Assembly (NCBI GenBank): GCA_045226015.1
Contig: JBGVBY010000004.1
Coordinates: forward strand, 84,134-148,133
DNA length: 64,000 bases
Source: UBA2450 sp045226015
GTDB taxonomy: Bacteria; Bacillota_I; Bacilli_A; RFN20; CAG-826
Direction of reading: 5' to 3'
The notes under the pieces are model-generated. The model was not told the origin of the DNA, searched no databases, and saw only the letters and a list, made by a program, of their open reading frames with translations. Made by a program: the position numbers and the translations under genes. Each line of letters starts with the position of its first letter. Positions within the stretch are counted from its first letter, which is position 1. Positions 51,379-60,254 of the stretch are shown piece by piece.

Positions 51379-53169
51379 CTATCTCTTAATAAGTTTTTTT
51401 ATTTTTTTCCTTAATCTTTTCAAAAAACTTGGTTTTTCCTCAAGCAAAATTGGAATTTTTTTATCAGTTTTTGTTCTTTCTATGTAGCTATAGTTTGATG
51501 CAATAACATCGGCAATATTTTTATATACACGTCTACTGTAGTGTTGAATTGAACCGTTATAATCCGCCTGACTTTTAATATAAGATGAAGGATTGATTAA
51601 TAGCACATTGCTGTTATTATGATATCTATCAAATAAAAAATCGTTTATATATTTTGAATACGTATCAGCATCATTCATTGACGTTTGTTTTTCATCTTTA
51701 TATTTTACTTCTGAACCCAACAGCAAACACACTTGTGTTTTTTGTTTTAAAAGATGATCCACAATTCTTGCGATTCTTTTTGCTTGATTAATAGGATCCA
51801 CTCTACCAATATATTCATAATCTCGGCAAAAATCATCCCATGATTTATCATTTGGTGTAAAACAAACACTATTCTTGTATGATTTTGAATCAGATTTAGT
51901 AGCATCATATGGCCATTCTCCAAATAGAATTGTTTCTCCGGTTTTGATGTTCCTATATTCACCATATAAAAGGGCAGTAATGTAAGAATAAATGACTACT
52001 TTATATTTTCCATTAAAAATTGTTGAGTTCGAAACCACCGGATCAAAAAAATCGGTCTTAGAGTAAGATACATTATCTAGAATGTTATTCAAAATTAACG
52101 GATGACTTCCGTACCCAATCAATCTTTTCTTATCATCAAAATATCTAAACTCGGTAATTGGGTTCCAAGGTAAAAAATAATCCACCGTTTCTAAATCGCA
52201 TGGTCCGACAATCAAAACATCATCATTATAGGTAATGGATTCTGACATTTTTGATGATTTAATCACTTTAATGTAATCAATTTCACTTTTCTTTAATAAA
52301 TTAATGGTTACAGGATTGACGATATCAATTTCTGGGTAGTTTAAATATTGATAAATATATTGTTCGATATGCATGCCCAACGTTCTGCAAGAGAAAAAAA
52401 AGTGAATTAATCTATTCTCTTTTACTGATAACGCATAAAAGCCAACATAACCATAATTACCATACTTATCTTTACATTGAATAGCAGCGCATTTAATACC
52501 GTTGTGCTTTGCCATTGCAAAAAAATCGTTAGACAATGGTTTTTTTGTATAATTCAATTGATGTGCTCTCTCACCTAATTCGCAGACTCGATCAACCAGC
52601 TCATTAGTAAAAGTAGAAACAAATGCTATTCGTATATCACTTCTTTTTAAAAACTGTATCTCGTCAAAGACAAGTAATCTATCTTCAACCTTTTGCTCTA
52701 ATATTTTGTACTGTTTTAGCCTTTCTAACGTACTATCATCTTTCCCAAGATAATTACAATTTTCAATTAATGTTTGAATTATGTCTGGAGTTGATACCAT
52801 TAAATTCGGCATCAAAAAAAGAGCCTCTTCGAGATTTCTAAAATTATCATCAATAAAAAGACAATTCTCGTCTCTTAAATTCATTTTTTTGATTATATTT
52901 TGAATTCTTGGTGCTTTCTCTTGATAATTGATAGAAGAAAACACAAACATATCATTGAAATGAATTTCTTCTAAAAAATTATGAACCTTACTATCGTCAT
53001 TTTTTGAACAAATGGAAGAAACAATGCCCCTTAAATTGAGATTTTTAATCAAATTGAAAGCGTTAAAATTTGGTTTAACATCGCCTTCTGCTAATATGCC
53101 ATCCCACAGCGTTTCGTCCAAGTCCCATATTATTAATTTTATTTTTGATAAAGCAACGTTTTTTTGCAT
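51379..53169 (-). CDS. FkbH-like HAD-IIIC protein with C-terminal SGNH-like region
   Basis: A 596-residue multidomain protein. Residues about 10-130 are a HAD-IIIC phosphatase domain with the catalytic DLDETLWDGIL and CLFIDDNFRNLEEAL. About 165-290 is a GNAT-like domain (FVSTFTNELVDRVCELGERA, GNYGYVGFYAL), as in FkbH enzymes that load a glyceryl group from 1,3-bisphosphoglycerate. The last 270 residues resemble an SGNH-type domain: DVLIVGPCDLETVDYF, VLLINPSSYIK, and a late His in GSIQHYSRRVYKNIADVI. No acyl carrier protein gene is in sight. A glyceroyl-type substituent on the glycan is a possible product. ATG 53167-53169 is preferred over an in-frame TTG at 53178. Confidence 0.78.
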   Translation of the reverse strand: MQKNVALSKIKLIIWDLDETLWDGILAEGDVKPNFNAFNLIKNLNLRGIVSSICSKNDDSKVHNFLEEIHFNDMFVFSSINYQEKAPRIQNIIKKMNLRDENCLFIDDNFRNLEEALFLMPNLMVSTPDIIQTLIENCNYLGKDDSTLERLKQYKILEQKVEDRLLVFDEIQFLKRSDIRIAFVSTFTNELVDRVCELGERAHQLNYTKKPLSNDFFAMAKHNGIKCAAIQCKDKYGNYGYVGFYALSVKENRLIHFFFSCRTLGMHIEQYIYQYLNYPEIDIVNPVTINLLKKSEIDYIKVIKSSKMSESITYNDDVLIVGPCDLETVDYFLPWNPITEFRYFDDKKRLIGYGSHPLILNNILDNVSYSKTDFFDPVVSNSTIFNGKYKVVIYSYITALLYGEYRNIKTGETILFGEWPYDATKSDSKSYKNSVCFTPNDKSWDDFCRDYEYIGRVDPINQAKRIARIVDHLLKQKTQVCLLLGSEVKYKDEKQTSMNDADTYSKYINDFLFDRYHNNSNVLLINPSSYIKSQADYNGSIQHYSRRVYKNIADVIASNYSYIERTKTDKKIPILLEEKPSFLKRLRKKIKKLIKR

Positions 53170-53184
53170 AAACTTCAAAAATCC

Positions 53185-53853
53185 CTATTTGCCACTGTAT
53201 TTTTCCAAGAAAAGGTTAATATCATTAAAGTCGTTTTTTCTTTGAATAATTGTTTCGATTGGCCAATCCCACCATCTCAAAGCTAATAGGCGAGCAATAG
53301 TTTTATCAGGAAATCTAAATTTGATGATTTTGGCTGGAATGCCTCCGACAACTGCATAAGGTGGTACATCCTTTGTTACAACAGCCCCCATTCCAATGAT
53401 TGCTCCATCTCCAATAGTAACACCACCTTTGATTATGACATTCATTCCGATCCACACATCATTTCCGATTGAAACAAAATGACTCTCGTCAACTTTATCT
53501 GATTCATCAAACAAAGTCTCTGCTTTGCTTAATTTTATGTAATTCGACGTATTATAAAACATACAATGAGTTGATACGAAATCAATTGGGTGTTTAAACG
53601 GCTGTATTTCAACACATTTTGCGATTGAACAAAACTTTCCAATAATCATGTCGTATAGAATGCATTTTTGCCCTATTGATGTTCCTAAGCCAATTTGTGT
53701 TCCATCAATTATACAGCCTGAAGCAATGCTGTTATAGCCACCAAAAATCGTATCATCATTAAAAATTACACTAGGATGAATTGATGAATTAGTATCTTTC
53801 TCAATAGTTTTAATTCTGTGATTCTTTTTATAATTAACAAAGTGCTTGAACAT
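53185..53853 (-). CDS. Hexapeptide acetyltransferase of the xenobiotic (CatB/VatD) type
   Basis: A 222-residue left-handed beta-helix acyltransferase. IFNDDTIFGGYNSIASGCII begins the coil region, IQPFKHPIDFVSTHCMFY forms the long loop with the catalytic His, and then NDVWIGMNVIIKGGVTIGDG, MGAVVTKDVPPYAVVGGIPA and RWWDWPIETI follow. The WW-W ending is typical of this class, used for O- or N-acetylation of surface sugars. The start ATG at 53851-53853 lies 2 bp before the end of the Wzt gene, so they are coupled. Confidence 0.87.
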   Translation of the reverse strand: MFKHFVNYKKNHRIKTIEKDTNSSIHPSVIFNDDTIFGGYNSIASGCIIDGTQIGLGTSIGQKCILYDMIIGKFCSIAKCVEIQPFKHPIDFVSTHCMFYNTSNYIKLSKAETLFDESDKVDESHFVSIGNDVWIGMNVIIKGGVTIGDGAIIGMGAVVTKDVPPYAVVGGIPAKIIKFRFPDKTIARLLALRWWDWPIETIIQRKNDFNDINLFLEKYSGK

Positions 53854-53854
53854 A

Positions 53855-55132
53855 TTAATTACCATCTTTACTAATTTTTATTTCTTTTAAATGAATGTGA
53901 CCCCAATATCTGGTATCCCAATACACATCTATATGTTCGTTTAACGAATCGTCTATATTCACATAAAGTCCACAATATGCTGCATCTAATGAAGCTTCCG
54001 CTCCATTTTTTCCGATTTCAAATACAAATATGTGAATGACATAACGACCATGAACTAATGAAGATGTGTCAAAAACAAAATTAAGAAGATTTTGACCCAA
54101 ATGCATGTCGAATTTGTCACTATACGAAGTACCTATATTATTAAAACTTGAATCACAAAGTATAAACGCAAGCCTAACATCTTTATAATCTTTTAAACTT
54201 TCAACACATATTTTTCCTTTGATTTGTTCACCAACAGAATATGACGGCAACTCTTTCTCAAGCAAATGCAATGTTTTAATCGTAACGTTTTTATCTTTCC
54301 AAACAGGATGAAATTCATCAGTATAGTGATAATCAAGTTTGTCAGAAATTAATCCTAAATACTGAGATATTCCTGTATCAACATCTCCATCAAAAGCAAC
54401 AGTCCCATGATTCAAAACAATTACTCGATTGCAAAGTTCTTTTATGGTTGACATATTATGGGAGACATAGAGGATGGTTTTATCAAAGCGTTCAGAAACA
54501 TCCTGCATTTTTTTAATACATTTATTTTGAAAAGCAACATCTCCAACAGCCAGAACTTCATCCATTATCATTATTTCAGAATCAAGATGCGCAGCAACAG
54601 AGAAGGCTAATTTTACATACATTCCCGAAGAATATCTTTTTACAGGCGTATCAATGAATTGCCTTACTTCAGAGAAATCAATGATATCTTCCATTTTTGA
54701 ATCAATTTCTTTTTTTGTCATACCTAAAATGGCGCCATTCATATAGACGTTCTCTCTACCTGTTAATTCTGGGTGAAAGCCTGTTCCTACCTCCAACATA
54801 GAAGCAACACGGCCATTAAGATATATTGTTCCGTTTGAAGGACCAGTTACTCGTGAAATAAGTTTAAGCAATGTTGATTTGCCAGCGCCATTGTGGCCAA
54901 TAATACCAATTCTTTCTCCTTTTTTTACTTCAAAGGATATGCTGTCAAGAGCTTTAAACTTTTCGCCTTTATTATAATTCTTTGCTCCAATCTTTTTTGT
55001 TGGATCTTCTTTTTTTCTAATTTTGGCCCATAATCTTTGAAATTCGTCCCTAAGGGTCGTTCCGCCTATTTCACCAAGTTTATAAATTTTGGAGACATTT
55101 TCAATTTTTAACATAATTTCATCTTTTTGCAT
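53855..55132 (-). CDS. wzt: ABC exporter ATPase with C-terminal glycan-binding domain
   Basis: A 425-residue Wzt-type protein. The ATPase domain (about 1-250) has Walker A IIGHNGAGKSTLLKLIS, signature KRYSSGMYVKLAFSVAAHLD and Walker B EIMIMDEVLAVGD. The C-terminal part (about 275-420) is a beta-sandwich typical of Wzt-C carbohydrate-binding domains, with IGTSYSDKFDMHLGQNLLNF and YWDTRYWGHIHL. Such domains recognise the finished chain before export. AGGAGA 8 bases before ATG 55132 fixes the start. It pairs with the permease 12 bp upstream. Confidence 0.92.
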   Translation of the reverse strand: MQKDEIMLKIENVSKIYKLGEIGGTTLRDEFQRLWAKIRKKEDPTKKIGAKNYNKGEKFKALDSISFEVKKGERIGIIGHNGAGKSTLLKLISRVTGPSNGTIYLNGRVASMLEVGTGFHPELTGRENVYMNGAILGMTKKEIDSKMEDIIDFSEVRQFIDTPVKRYSSGMYVKLAFSVAAHLDSEIMIMDEVLAVGDVAFQNKCIKKMQDVSERFDKTILYVSHNMSTIKELCNRVIVLNHGTVAFDGDVDTGISQYLGLISDKLDYHYTDEFHPVWKDKNVTIKTLHLLEKELPSYSVGEQIKGKICVESLKDYKDVRLAFILCDSSFNNIGTSYSDKFDMHLGQNLLNFVFDTSSLVHGRYVIHIFVFEIGKNGAEASLDAAYCGLYVNIDDSLNEHIDVYWDTRYWGHIHLKEIKISKDGN

Positions 55133-55144
55133 AATGTCTCTCTC

Positions 55145-56023
55145 CTAAATAGTATCCATAAAATTCTTTTCGGTTTTATTAAACAGAAGCAAGCCAATAA
55201 AGAATAAAACAAGTGTAATTCCCCAACTGCAAACATATGAAATCCATTCGAAATACCCGAAACCAAAAACACTGAGCCTAAATGTAGTAATTATAGGAGT
55301 TAATGGATTCATACACATATAGAGCATGGTTAGATTTGCGTGTTTAGCAGTAATCAAAGTTAAGCCGTATGCAACAGGCGAGGCATACTGCCAAAGTTGT
55401 AGTCCGAAACCAACAAGCATCTGAAGATCGCGATATTTTGTTGTAACAGCAGAAATAATTAAACCAAGACCCATTGATAGAATAATGAGCTCAACAATCA
55501 AGACAGGAATTAATAAAAGCCACCACGACGCATAAATTGTGTAGTTTCCTGTCAAAAGGAAAACTAACCAGACTATTAAGAATAAAACAAGATTAATAAT
55601 TGATGGTATTAAATTAGACAGCGAGGTTGCAATAGGTTGAACTAGTCGCGGATAATAAACTTTTCCCATAGTTGCTCTATTATCAATAAAAATTTTAGAA
55701 ACTTTATTAACGTTTGATGAAAAATATGCAAATAACATAGTGCCAGTCATATAGAACAGAAAACTTGGAACATTAAAATCACCAGCAACATCTGCAGTAG
55801 TTAAACCAGCCAGCGAACCAAAAATAAAAGAAAATACAAATGTCGTCAAAACAGGTTGAATAATTGCCCATAATGGTCCTAGGATGGTTTGTTTATAAAG
55901 CGCAGTAAAATCTCTTTTGACAAAAAGCCAAATTAAATCTCTATACTTAAATGTTTCTCTAATGTGGAGATCAAATAGTTTATGCTTCGAATCAATTCTA
56001 GTTTTAAATCTTTGTGTATCCAT
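55145..56023 (-). CDS. wzm: ABC-2 type polysaccharide/teichoic acid export permease
   Basis: A 292-residue membrane protein with six hydrophobic segments and the ABC-2 layout. It starts with an amphipathic region (FKYRDLIWLFVKRDFTALYK), then QTILGPLWAIIQPVLTTFVF and a conserved MLVGFGLQLWQYASPVAYGL. This matches Wzm, TagG and RfbA. Together with the next gene it exports an undecaprenyl-linked glycan that is polymerised on the cytoplasmic side. That is a different route from the Wzx/Wzy fusion in locus A. Confidence 0.92.
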   Translation of the reverse strand: MDTQRFKTRIDSKHKLFDLHIRETFKYRDLIWLFVKRDFTALYKQTILGPLWAIIQPVLTTFVFSFIFGSLAGLTTADVAGDFNVPSFLFYMTGTMLFAYFSSNVNKVSKIFIDNRATMGKVYYPRLVQPIATSLSNLIPSIINLVLFLIVWLVFLLTGNYTIYASWWLLLIPVLIVELIILSMGLGLIISAVTTKYRDLQMLVGFGLQLWQYASPVAYGLTLITAKHANLTMLYMCMNPLTPIITTFRLSVFGFGYFEWISYVCSWGITLVLFFIGLLLFNKTEKNFMDTI

Positions 56024-56052
56024 TTTTATATAATTTTTTCAAAAAAAGATAA

Positions 56053-57222
56053 TTAACATTTAATTATACCTTGAAATATTCTATCACAATTTTTATTATC
56101 GTTAAGTGGAAAACATTCATGTATTCTTTTTAAATATTCATCTTCTATTTTGCAATTGTTCTCTAATAGTTTGTTTAATTCCGATATAACTTCAATGTCC
56201 GTGTTACAAACTTTGCCAAACCCATCTCTTCTATAATCAAAAAAACTTTTTTCGTAATGTTCTTCAAAATATCTTTTCTCATCAAATTGAAAATAAATAG
56301 ATGGTTTTTTTTGATATGCAAAATCATAAAATACACTAGAATAATCTGTAATAAGAATATTGGCTTCTCTTAAATATTTTTGAATGCTGTCTCCATGATT
56401 TGAATTCAAAAAACAAACATTTGATGAAAGTGAAGAGAAGAGATTGTAATATTTGTTCAAATTAGGATGAACATAAAACACTATTTTATATCTCTTATCA
56501 TTTAATATTTTTAGAAAATCAATATTTGATAAAAGGCCAAACCATTGCAAAAAATATTCGCTTTCGGAAAAGATTTTGAAGTCTTCAATTCTACTCAACC
56601 ATCTTCTCCACGTAGGCATAATAAAAATCAAATTTTTAATGTTTTTATCATGCAGTGCATCAAACCTTGCTAGCCCTGTATATTGTGCAACTCCATCACT
56701 ATAATGAAAATTAGCATTAATATAATCAAATTCTGGTTTAGAACCACAGCATATCATGTCTAGATGTGCATTCTCTTTAAAATAATTTGGATGCTTGTTT
56801 TTAAAAATACCATGTTTAAGCGCTATATTTTTTCCTGTGAAATGATGTTTTAACAAATACTTAGTTAGATAGCTATTTGGTGAACACCCATGAACTAAAG
56901 TCGAAATCTTGTAATCGGCTGCAATAAAAATAAGGTAATGTAAATAAGAGTGTGGTTCTATCGTTTTCCCAATTGTTTTAATTATATTAAAGTTAGGATT
57001 CTTTTTACTGATAATGAAACAAGAATTTATTTCTCTGTGATAAAGATTTAAATACTTAAAAAAATGTAACCCATTATCTCTTGCGTCGAAATTTATTTCA
57101 GAAATCAACCAAATATGTTTTCTTTTAAAAAGCAAAAAAGCCATTGGAAAAGAAACAAATACAAACATCATCACAAAAAGGAAATGTATTCCATGTAACA
57201 TCTTTTGGAAAAACCTTTTCAC
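56053..57222 (-). CDS. CDP-glycerol glycerophosphotransferase family (TagB-like)
   Basis: A 389-residue protein with an N-terminal hydrophobic segment (about 10-30). The family pattern is present but divergent: ALKHGIF in place of the WHGTG region, LIFIMPTWRRWLS, FYVHPNLNKYY and ILITDYSSVFYDFAY. TagB-type enzymes add the priming glycerol-phosphate, and other family members transfer ribitol-phosphate. The donor may come from the SDR-cytidylyltransferase fusion in locus A. One base separates it from the GT2 gene upstream. Confidence 0.82.
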   Translation of the reverse strand: MKRFFQKMLHGIHFLFVMMFVFVSFPMAFLLFKRKHIWLISEINFDARDNGLHFFKYLNLYHREINSCFIISKKNPNFNIIKTIGKTIEPHSYLHYLIFIAADYKISTLVHGCSPNSYLTKYLLKHHFTGKNIALKHGIFKNKHPNYFKENAHLDMICCGSKPEFDYINANFHYSDGVAQYTGLARFDALHDKNIKNLIFIMPTWRRWLSRIEDFKIFSESEYFLQWFGLLSNIDFLKILNDKRYKIVFYVHPNLNKYYNLFSSLSSNVCFLNSNHGDSIQKYLREANILITDYSSVFYDFAYQKKPSIYFQFDEKRYFEEHYEKSFFDYRRDGFGKVCNTDIEVISELNKLLENNCKIEDEYLKRIHECFPLNDNKNCDRIFQGIIKC

Positions 57223-57223
57223 T

Positions 57224-58234
57224 TTATTCCCGACCTCCTTTATTTAGCTTTCGACACACTAAATACAGCACCTCAAACCATTGAAGTGTAATAAGCATCT
57301 TGAATATTTTGTATTTTTTGCCGGTAAACTTGTAATGCTTTGTAAAATTATTAAAAAGATATGATTTTGAGATCACCTTTGCGCGTTTTTTAAAAACACT
57401 TTTTGGATCTACACGATGATTGCAATTAAAATAAGATATTCCATAGTACGATAAATCTTTTTTTAATCGTTGGTCGATAAGTGAAATGTCAATCGATATC
57501 TTGCTCGTTATTTCTTTATAAATATAGTTGTATGACAAGAAGCTTTGATAGTAATCAGTCGGACTCATATTAGCTTTGGATTTTGATTCGCTATGTTTTC
57601 TATATAAATATAGGACATCAGTTATTAGAACAATGGAATTAGCATCGCATATTAGAAAGTACGTATCAATTAAATCCTCTGTGTAAGCATGTTTTTTGAA
57701 CATCTCTGGCAATTTATGATTGTCAAAAAGAAAACGTTTAAAGCAAGCGGCATTGTGATAATACCCAAATCGATTATCAAAAAAACATTCATATAATTTG
57801 TTATTGTTATCAAGGATTTTAAATGCATTGTTATGATAAATACGTGGCTCATAGCCTTCATCAGAAAAAGCGGATGTATCGCTAAAAATAATGTCAGGGT
57901 CATTAGTGTCGATAACATTTTTATATGTTTCGAGAGTATTTTTTGGAAGCAAGTCATCACAATCTAAAAATACCATATATTTACCAGAGCTTTTTCCAAC
58001 ACCATAATATCTTGAATATAAAACTCCGTGATTGTCATTCTTAAAATAATGTACTTTTTTGGAGAAAAATGAAGAAGCTATCTCTTGACTTCCATCAGTT
58101 GAGCCGTCGTCAACCAAAATCAATTCCCAATTTGAATACGTTTGATCTAAAACAGATTCAATGGCTTTCGCTAAGTATTTTTCTCCATTATAGAAAGGAC
58201 AGATAATAGAAAATAATAAATCATTTTTCTCCAT
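57224..58234 (-). CDS. GT2 family glycosyltransferase
   Basis: A 336-residue GT-A enzyme: FSIICPFYNGEKYLAKAIES, DQTYSNWELILVDDGSTDGS, metal site VFLDCDDLLPKN. The C-terminal half is basic and aromatic. The N-terminal 100 residues are clearly similar to the GT2 protein at 46372-47370, so the two probably arose by duplication. Confidence 0.88.
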   Translation of the reverse strand: MEKNDLLFSIICPFYNGEKYLAKAIESVLDQTYSNWELILVDDGSTDGSQEIASSFFSKKVHYFKNDNHGVLYSRYYGVGKSSGKYMVFLDCDDLLPKNTLETYKNVIDTNDPDIIFSDTSAFSDEGYEPRIYHNNAFKILDNNNKLYECFFDNRFGYYHNAACFKRFLFDNHKLPEMFKKHAYTEDLIDTYFLICDANSIVLITDVLYLYRKHSESKSKANMSPTDYYQSFLSYNYIYKEITSKISIDISLIDQRLKKDLSYYGISYFNCNHRVDPKSVFKKRAKVISKSYLFNNFTKHYKFTGKKYKIFKMLITLQWFEVLYLVCRKLNKGGRE

Positions 58235-58237
58235 TTT

Positions 58238-59038
58238 TTACATCACCTCACTAAACAAATTGTTCTCATCAACTTCAACTTTTCTTTTATACAAAAGTTT
58301 CTTCCAAAAACCAAACCACAAATTTTTAGCAACCATGAATAAAGAATGGAAATGGCCATACTTTAATTCTTGCCTAAACAATCTATAATGCCACTTTATT
58401 AGCTTAATTTTATTGCCAGATGAAATAGAACCATCACGTTTAACATATACAGACAAGCATTTATTTAATCTATATCCATTAACTTTATTCAACACATGTA
58501 GCCACATAGCGTAATCGTTGTTCTTCTTTAAATCTGTAATTTGAACTAAACCAACAGCATCACGTCTGTAAACAACTGTACTAGTAAAACAATAGCAATA
58601 TCTTTTAATTAACTTGAAATCCAATCGTTTTGGTGAAGTTATTATTCTTTTGCTCCATTGACCGTTCGCAAAAATCATGTAATCAGTATAGCTAAACATA
58701 TAATTATTATTGACCATATAGCCCAATTGCAATTCTAATTTTTTAGGCGTCCAGACATCATCTGCATCAAGGAAAGCTATCCACTTTCCATTTGCATGCA
58801 TCAATGCTTTGTTTCTTGAAACAGCCGCACCGCTATTATGATCATTTATAAATAATTTAATTCTTGGGTCATTAAACTTTTTAATAGCATCAGTGGTTTG
58901 ATCAGAAGAACAATCATCCACAATTAAAAGTTCCCATCTATTGTAGGATTGTGAAATAACTGATTTAATAGAAGCCCCGATATATCGCTCACAATTATAC
59001 GATGGCATTACAATACTGACTAAACCATAATCTTCCAT
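58238..59038 (-). CDS. GT2 family glycosyltransferase
   Basis: A 266-residue compact GT-A enzyme: VSIVMPSYNCERYIGASIKS, SQSYNRWELLIVDDCSSDQT, metal site IAFLDADDVWTPKKLELQ, and NDYAMWLHVLN as the acceptor-side ED/ND-x-x-x-W-L motif. This is the subfamily to which the two glycosyltransferase fragments at 28523-28690 and 33240-33613 belong, which shows that such genes were once also at the island. Confidence 0.89.
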   Translation of the reverse strand: MEDYGLVSIVMPSYNCERYIGASIKSVISQSYNRWELLIVDDCSSDQTTDAIKKFNDPRIKLFINDHNSGAAVSRNKALMHANGKWIAFLDADDVWTPKKLELQLGYMVNNNYMFSYTDYMIFANGQWSKRIITSPKRLDFKLIKRYCYCFTSTVVYRRDAVGLVQITDLKKNNDYAMWLHVLNKVNGYRLNKCLSVYVKRDGSISSGNKIKLIKWHYRLFRQELKYGHFHSLFMVAKNLWFGFWKKLLYKRKVEVDENNLFSEVM

Positions 59039-59040
59039 AT

Positions 59041-59490
59041 CTATTTTATTTTTCTTGCTGGATTACCGGCCCACGTTTCTCCATCCGGAATTGATTTATT
59101 AACTAATGATCCTGCACCGACAATAGCATTCTCACCAATTATTATACCTCCTTTGCCAGGAGAGATAATTGTAGAGTGCATCCCAATATAAGCGCCTTTT
59201 TTTATGACTATAGGATTATGCCCTTGTCCTCGACCGTGACAAGCAAAGAAAGTCCCATATGATATTTCTGCACCTTCCTCCACAATGAATAGTTTTGGTT
59301 CCAAATCATCAAGATAGCATCGCATGCCAATAAAACATTTTTTGTTAATGTTTTTATATCCAATCAAACGATAGAAGAAGATGCGCGCTCCATTCGTAAC
59401 CATATGAGGAATAATTTTTGCGCTCCATAATTTCCTGTGAAATGAACCAATTTTTTGAAATATATTCTTATTATTACCTTTCTTTGACAT
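59041..59490 (-). CDS. WcaF/WbbJ-like hexapeptide acetyltransferase
   Basis: A 149-residue left-handed beta-helix acyltransferase. The coil region holds MRCYLDDLEPKLFIVEEGAE, ACHGRGQGHNPIVIKKGAYI with a catalytic-type His, IGENAIVGAGSLVNKSIPDG and TWAGNPARKI. It sits between the PglC-like and GT2 genes. It could acetylate the 4-amino sugar made by the PglF/PglE pair, a job done in Campylobacter by PglD, but it is shorter and lacks the PglD Rossmann domain. GGAG 9 bases before ATG 59488-59490 decides the start. Confidence 0.85.
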   Translation of the reverse strand: MSKKGNNKNIFQKIGSFHRKLWSAKIIPHMVTNGARIFFYRLIGYKNINKKCFIGMRCYLDDLEPKLFIVEEGAEISYGTFFACHGRGQGHNPIVIKKGAYIGMHSTIISPGKGGIIIGENAIVGAGSLVNKSIPDGETWAGNPARKIK

Positions 59491-59491
59491 T

Positions 59492-60253
59492 TTATTTCGC
59501 TCCATTTTGTTCTAACAATTTTTTGCTCTTTAAAACTGCACTATCGTATGTATCTTGAGAAATGCGTTTTACTCTTAAAAGATAATCTCCATAATCTTCA
59601 TCTGTATCAAACCCTTCTCTATCGATATCATCTTTTTTAACAAAAGCTTTAAAAAACGATTTAAAAACAATCGAGGTATCTTTCCAAAAAGATATTTTTT
59701 TAATGTAAATCAAATCTTGTTCAAATTTTATTTCCCAAGTTATATTATTTCTTCCATTAACTTGGGCTAAACCTGATAAGCCTGGTTTAACTGCTTGCCT
59801 TTTCATAACTTCATCATCAAAAAAAACATAATCCTTAACAAGCAATGGTCTAGGACCAATAACTGACATATCACCTTTTAAAATATTTATAGCTTCAGGC
59901 ATTTCATCAAGAGATGTTTTTCTTAGCCATTTGCCAAACTTAGTCAATCTTTCCCCGTCAGGAAGAAGATTGCCATTCTTATCTTTTGCATTAGACATAG
60001 AGCGGAATTTATGCATTGTAAATAATTTTCCGTCTTTTCCTGGTCTAACTTGTTTGAAATAAACTGGCGAGCCTAATTTGGTTTTGACAAGAATCGCAAT
60101 AACTAAATATAAAGGCCATAAAAAGAGGAAGACCGCTAGGGCGCAGATAATATCGCACACTCTTTTGAAAAATGGGAAGTAAAAAAGAGACATCATTAAA
60201 AGTAATAACGCAATGGAACCTAATACAATTAATAATATCCAATACCACTCCAT
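59492..60253 (-). CDS. PglC-like phosphoglycosyl transferase (initiating enzyme of locus B)
   Basis: A 253-residue monotopic sugar transferase. An extra N-terminal hydrophobic segment (about 5-27) precedes the re-entrant helix (RVCDIICALAVFLFLWPLYL). The domain has MHKFRSMSNAKDKNG, WLRKTSLDEMPEAINIL with the Asp-Glu pair, SVIGPRPLLVKDYV, VKPGLSGLAQVNGRNNI. The last 50 residues (DREGFDTDEDYGDYLL) are acidic. With the PglE- and PglF-like genes upstream it probably loads a diamino-trideoxy sugar-1-phosphate onto undecaprenyl phosphate. ATG 60251-60253 is preferred to an in-frame TTG at 60262. Confidence 0.9.
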   Translation of the reverse strand: MEWYWILLIVLGSIALLLLMMSLFYFPFFKRVCDIICALAVFLFLWPLYLVIAILVKTKLGSPVYFKQVRPGKDGKLFTMHKFRSMSNAKDKNGNLLPDGERLTKFGKWLRKTSLDEMPEAINILKGDMSVIGPRPLLVKDYVFFDDEVMKRQAVKPGLSGLAQVNGRNNITWEIKFEQDLIYIKKISFWKDTSIVFKSFFKAFVKKDDIDREGFDTDEDYGDYLLRVKRISQDTYDSAVLKSKKLLEQNGAK

Positions 60254-60254
60254 A

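Noticed and set aside
53385..53389. C5 tract in an acetyltransferase gene as a further phase-variation site
   Set aside because: Five bases are too short to be likely to slip, and similar runs (for example G5 near 32066) occur elsewhere by chance.
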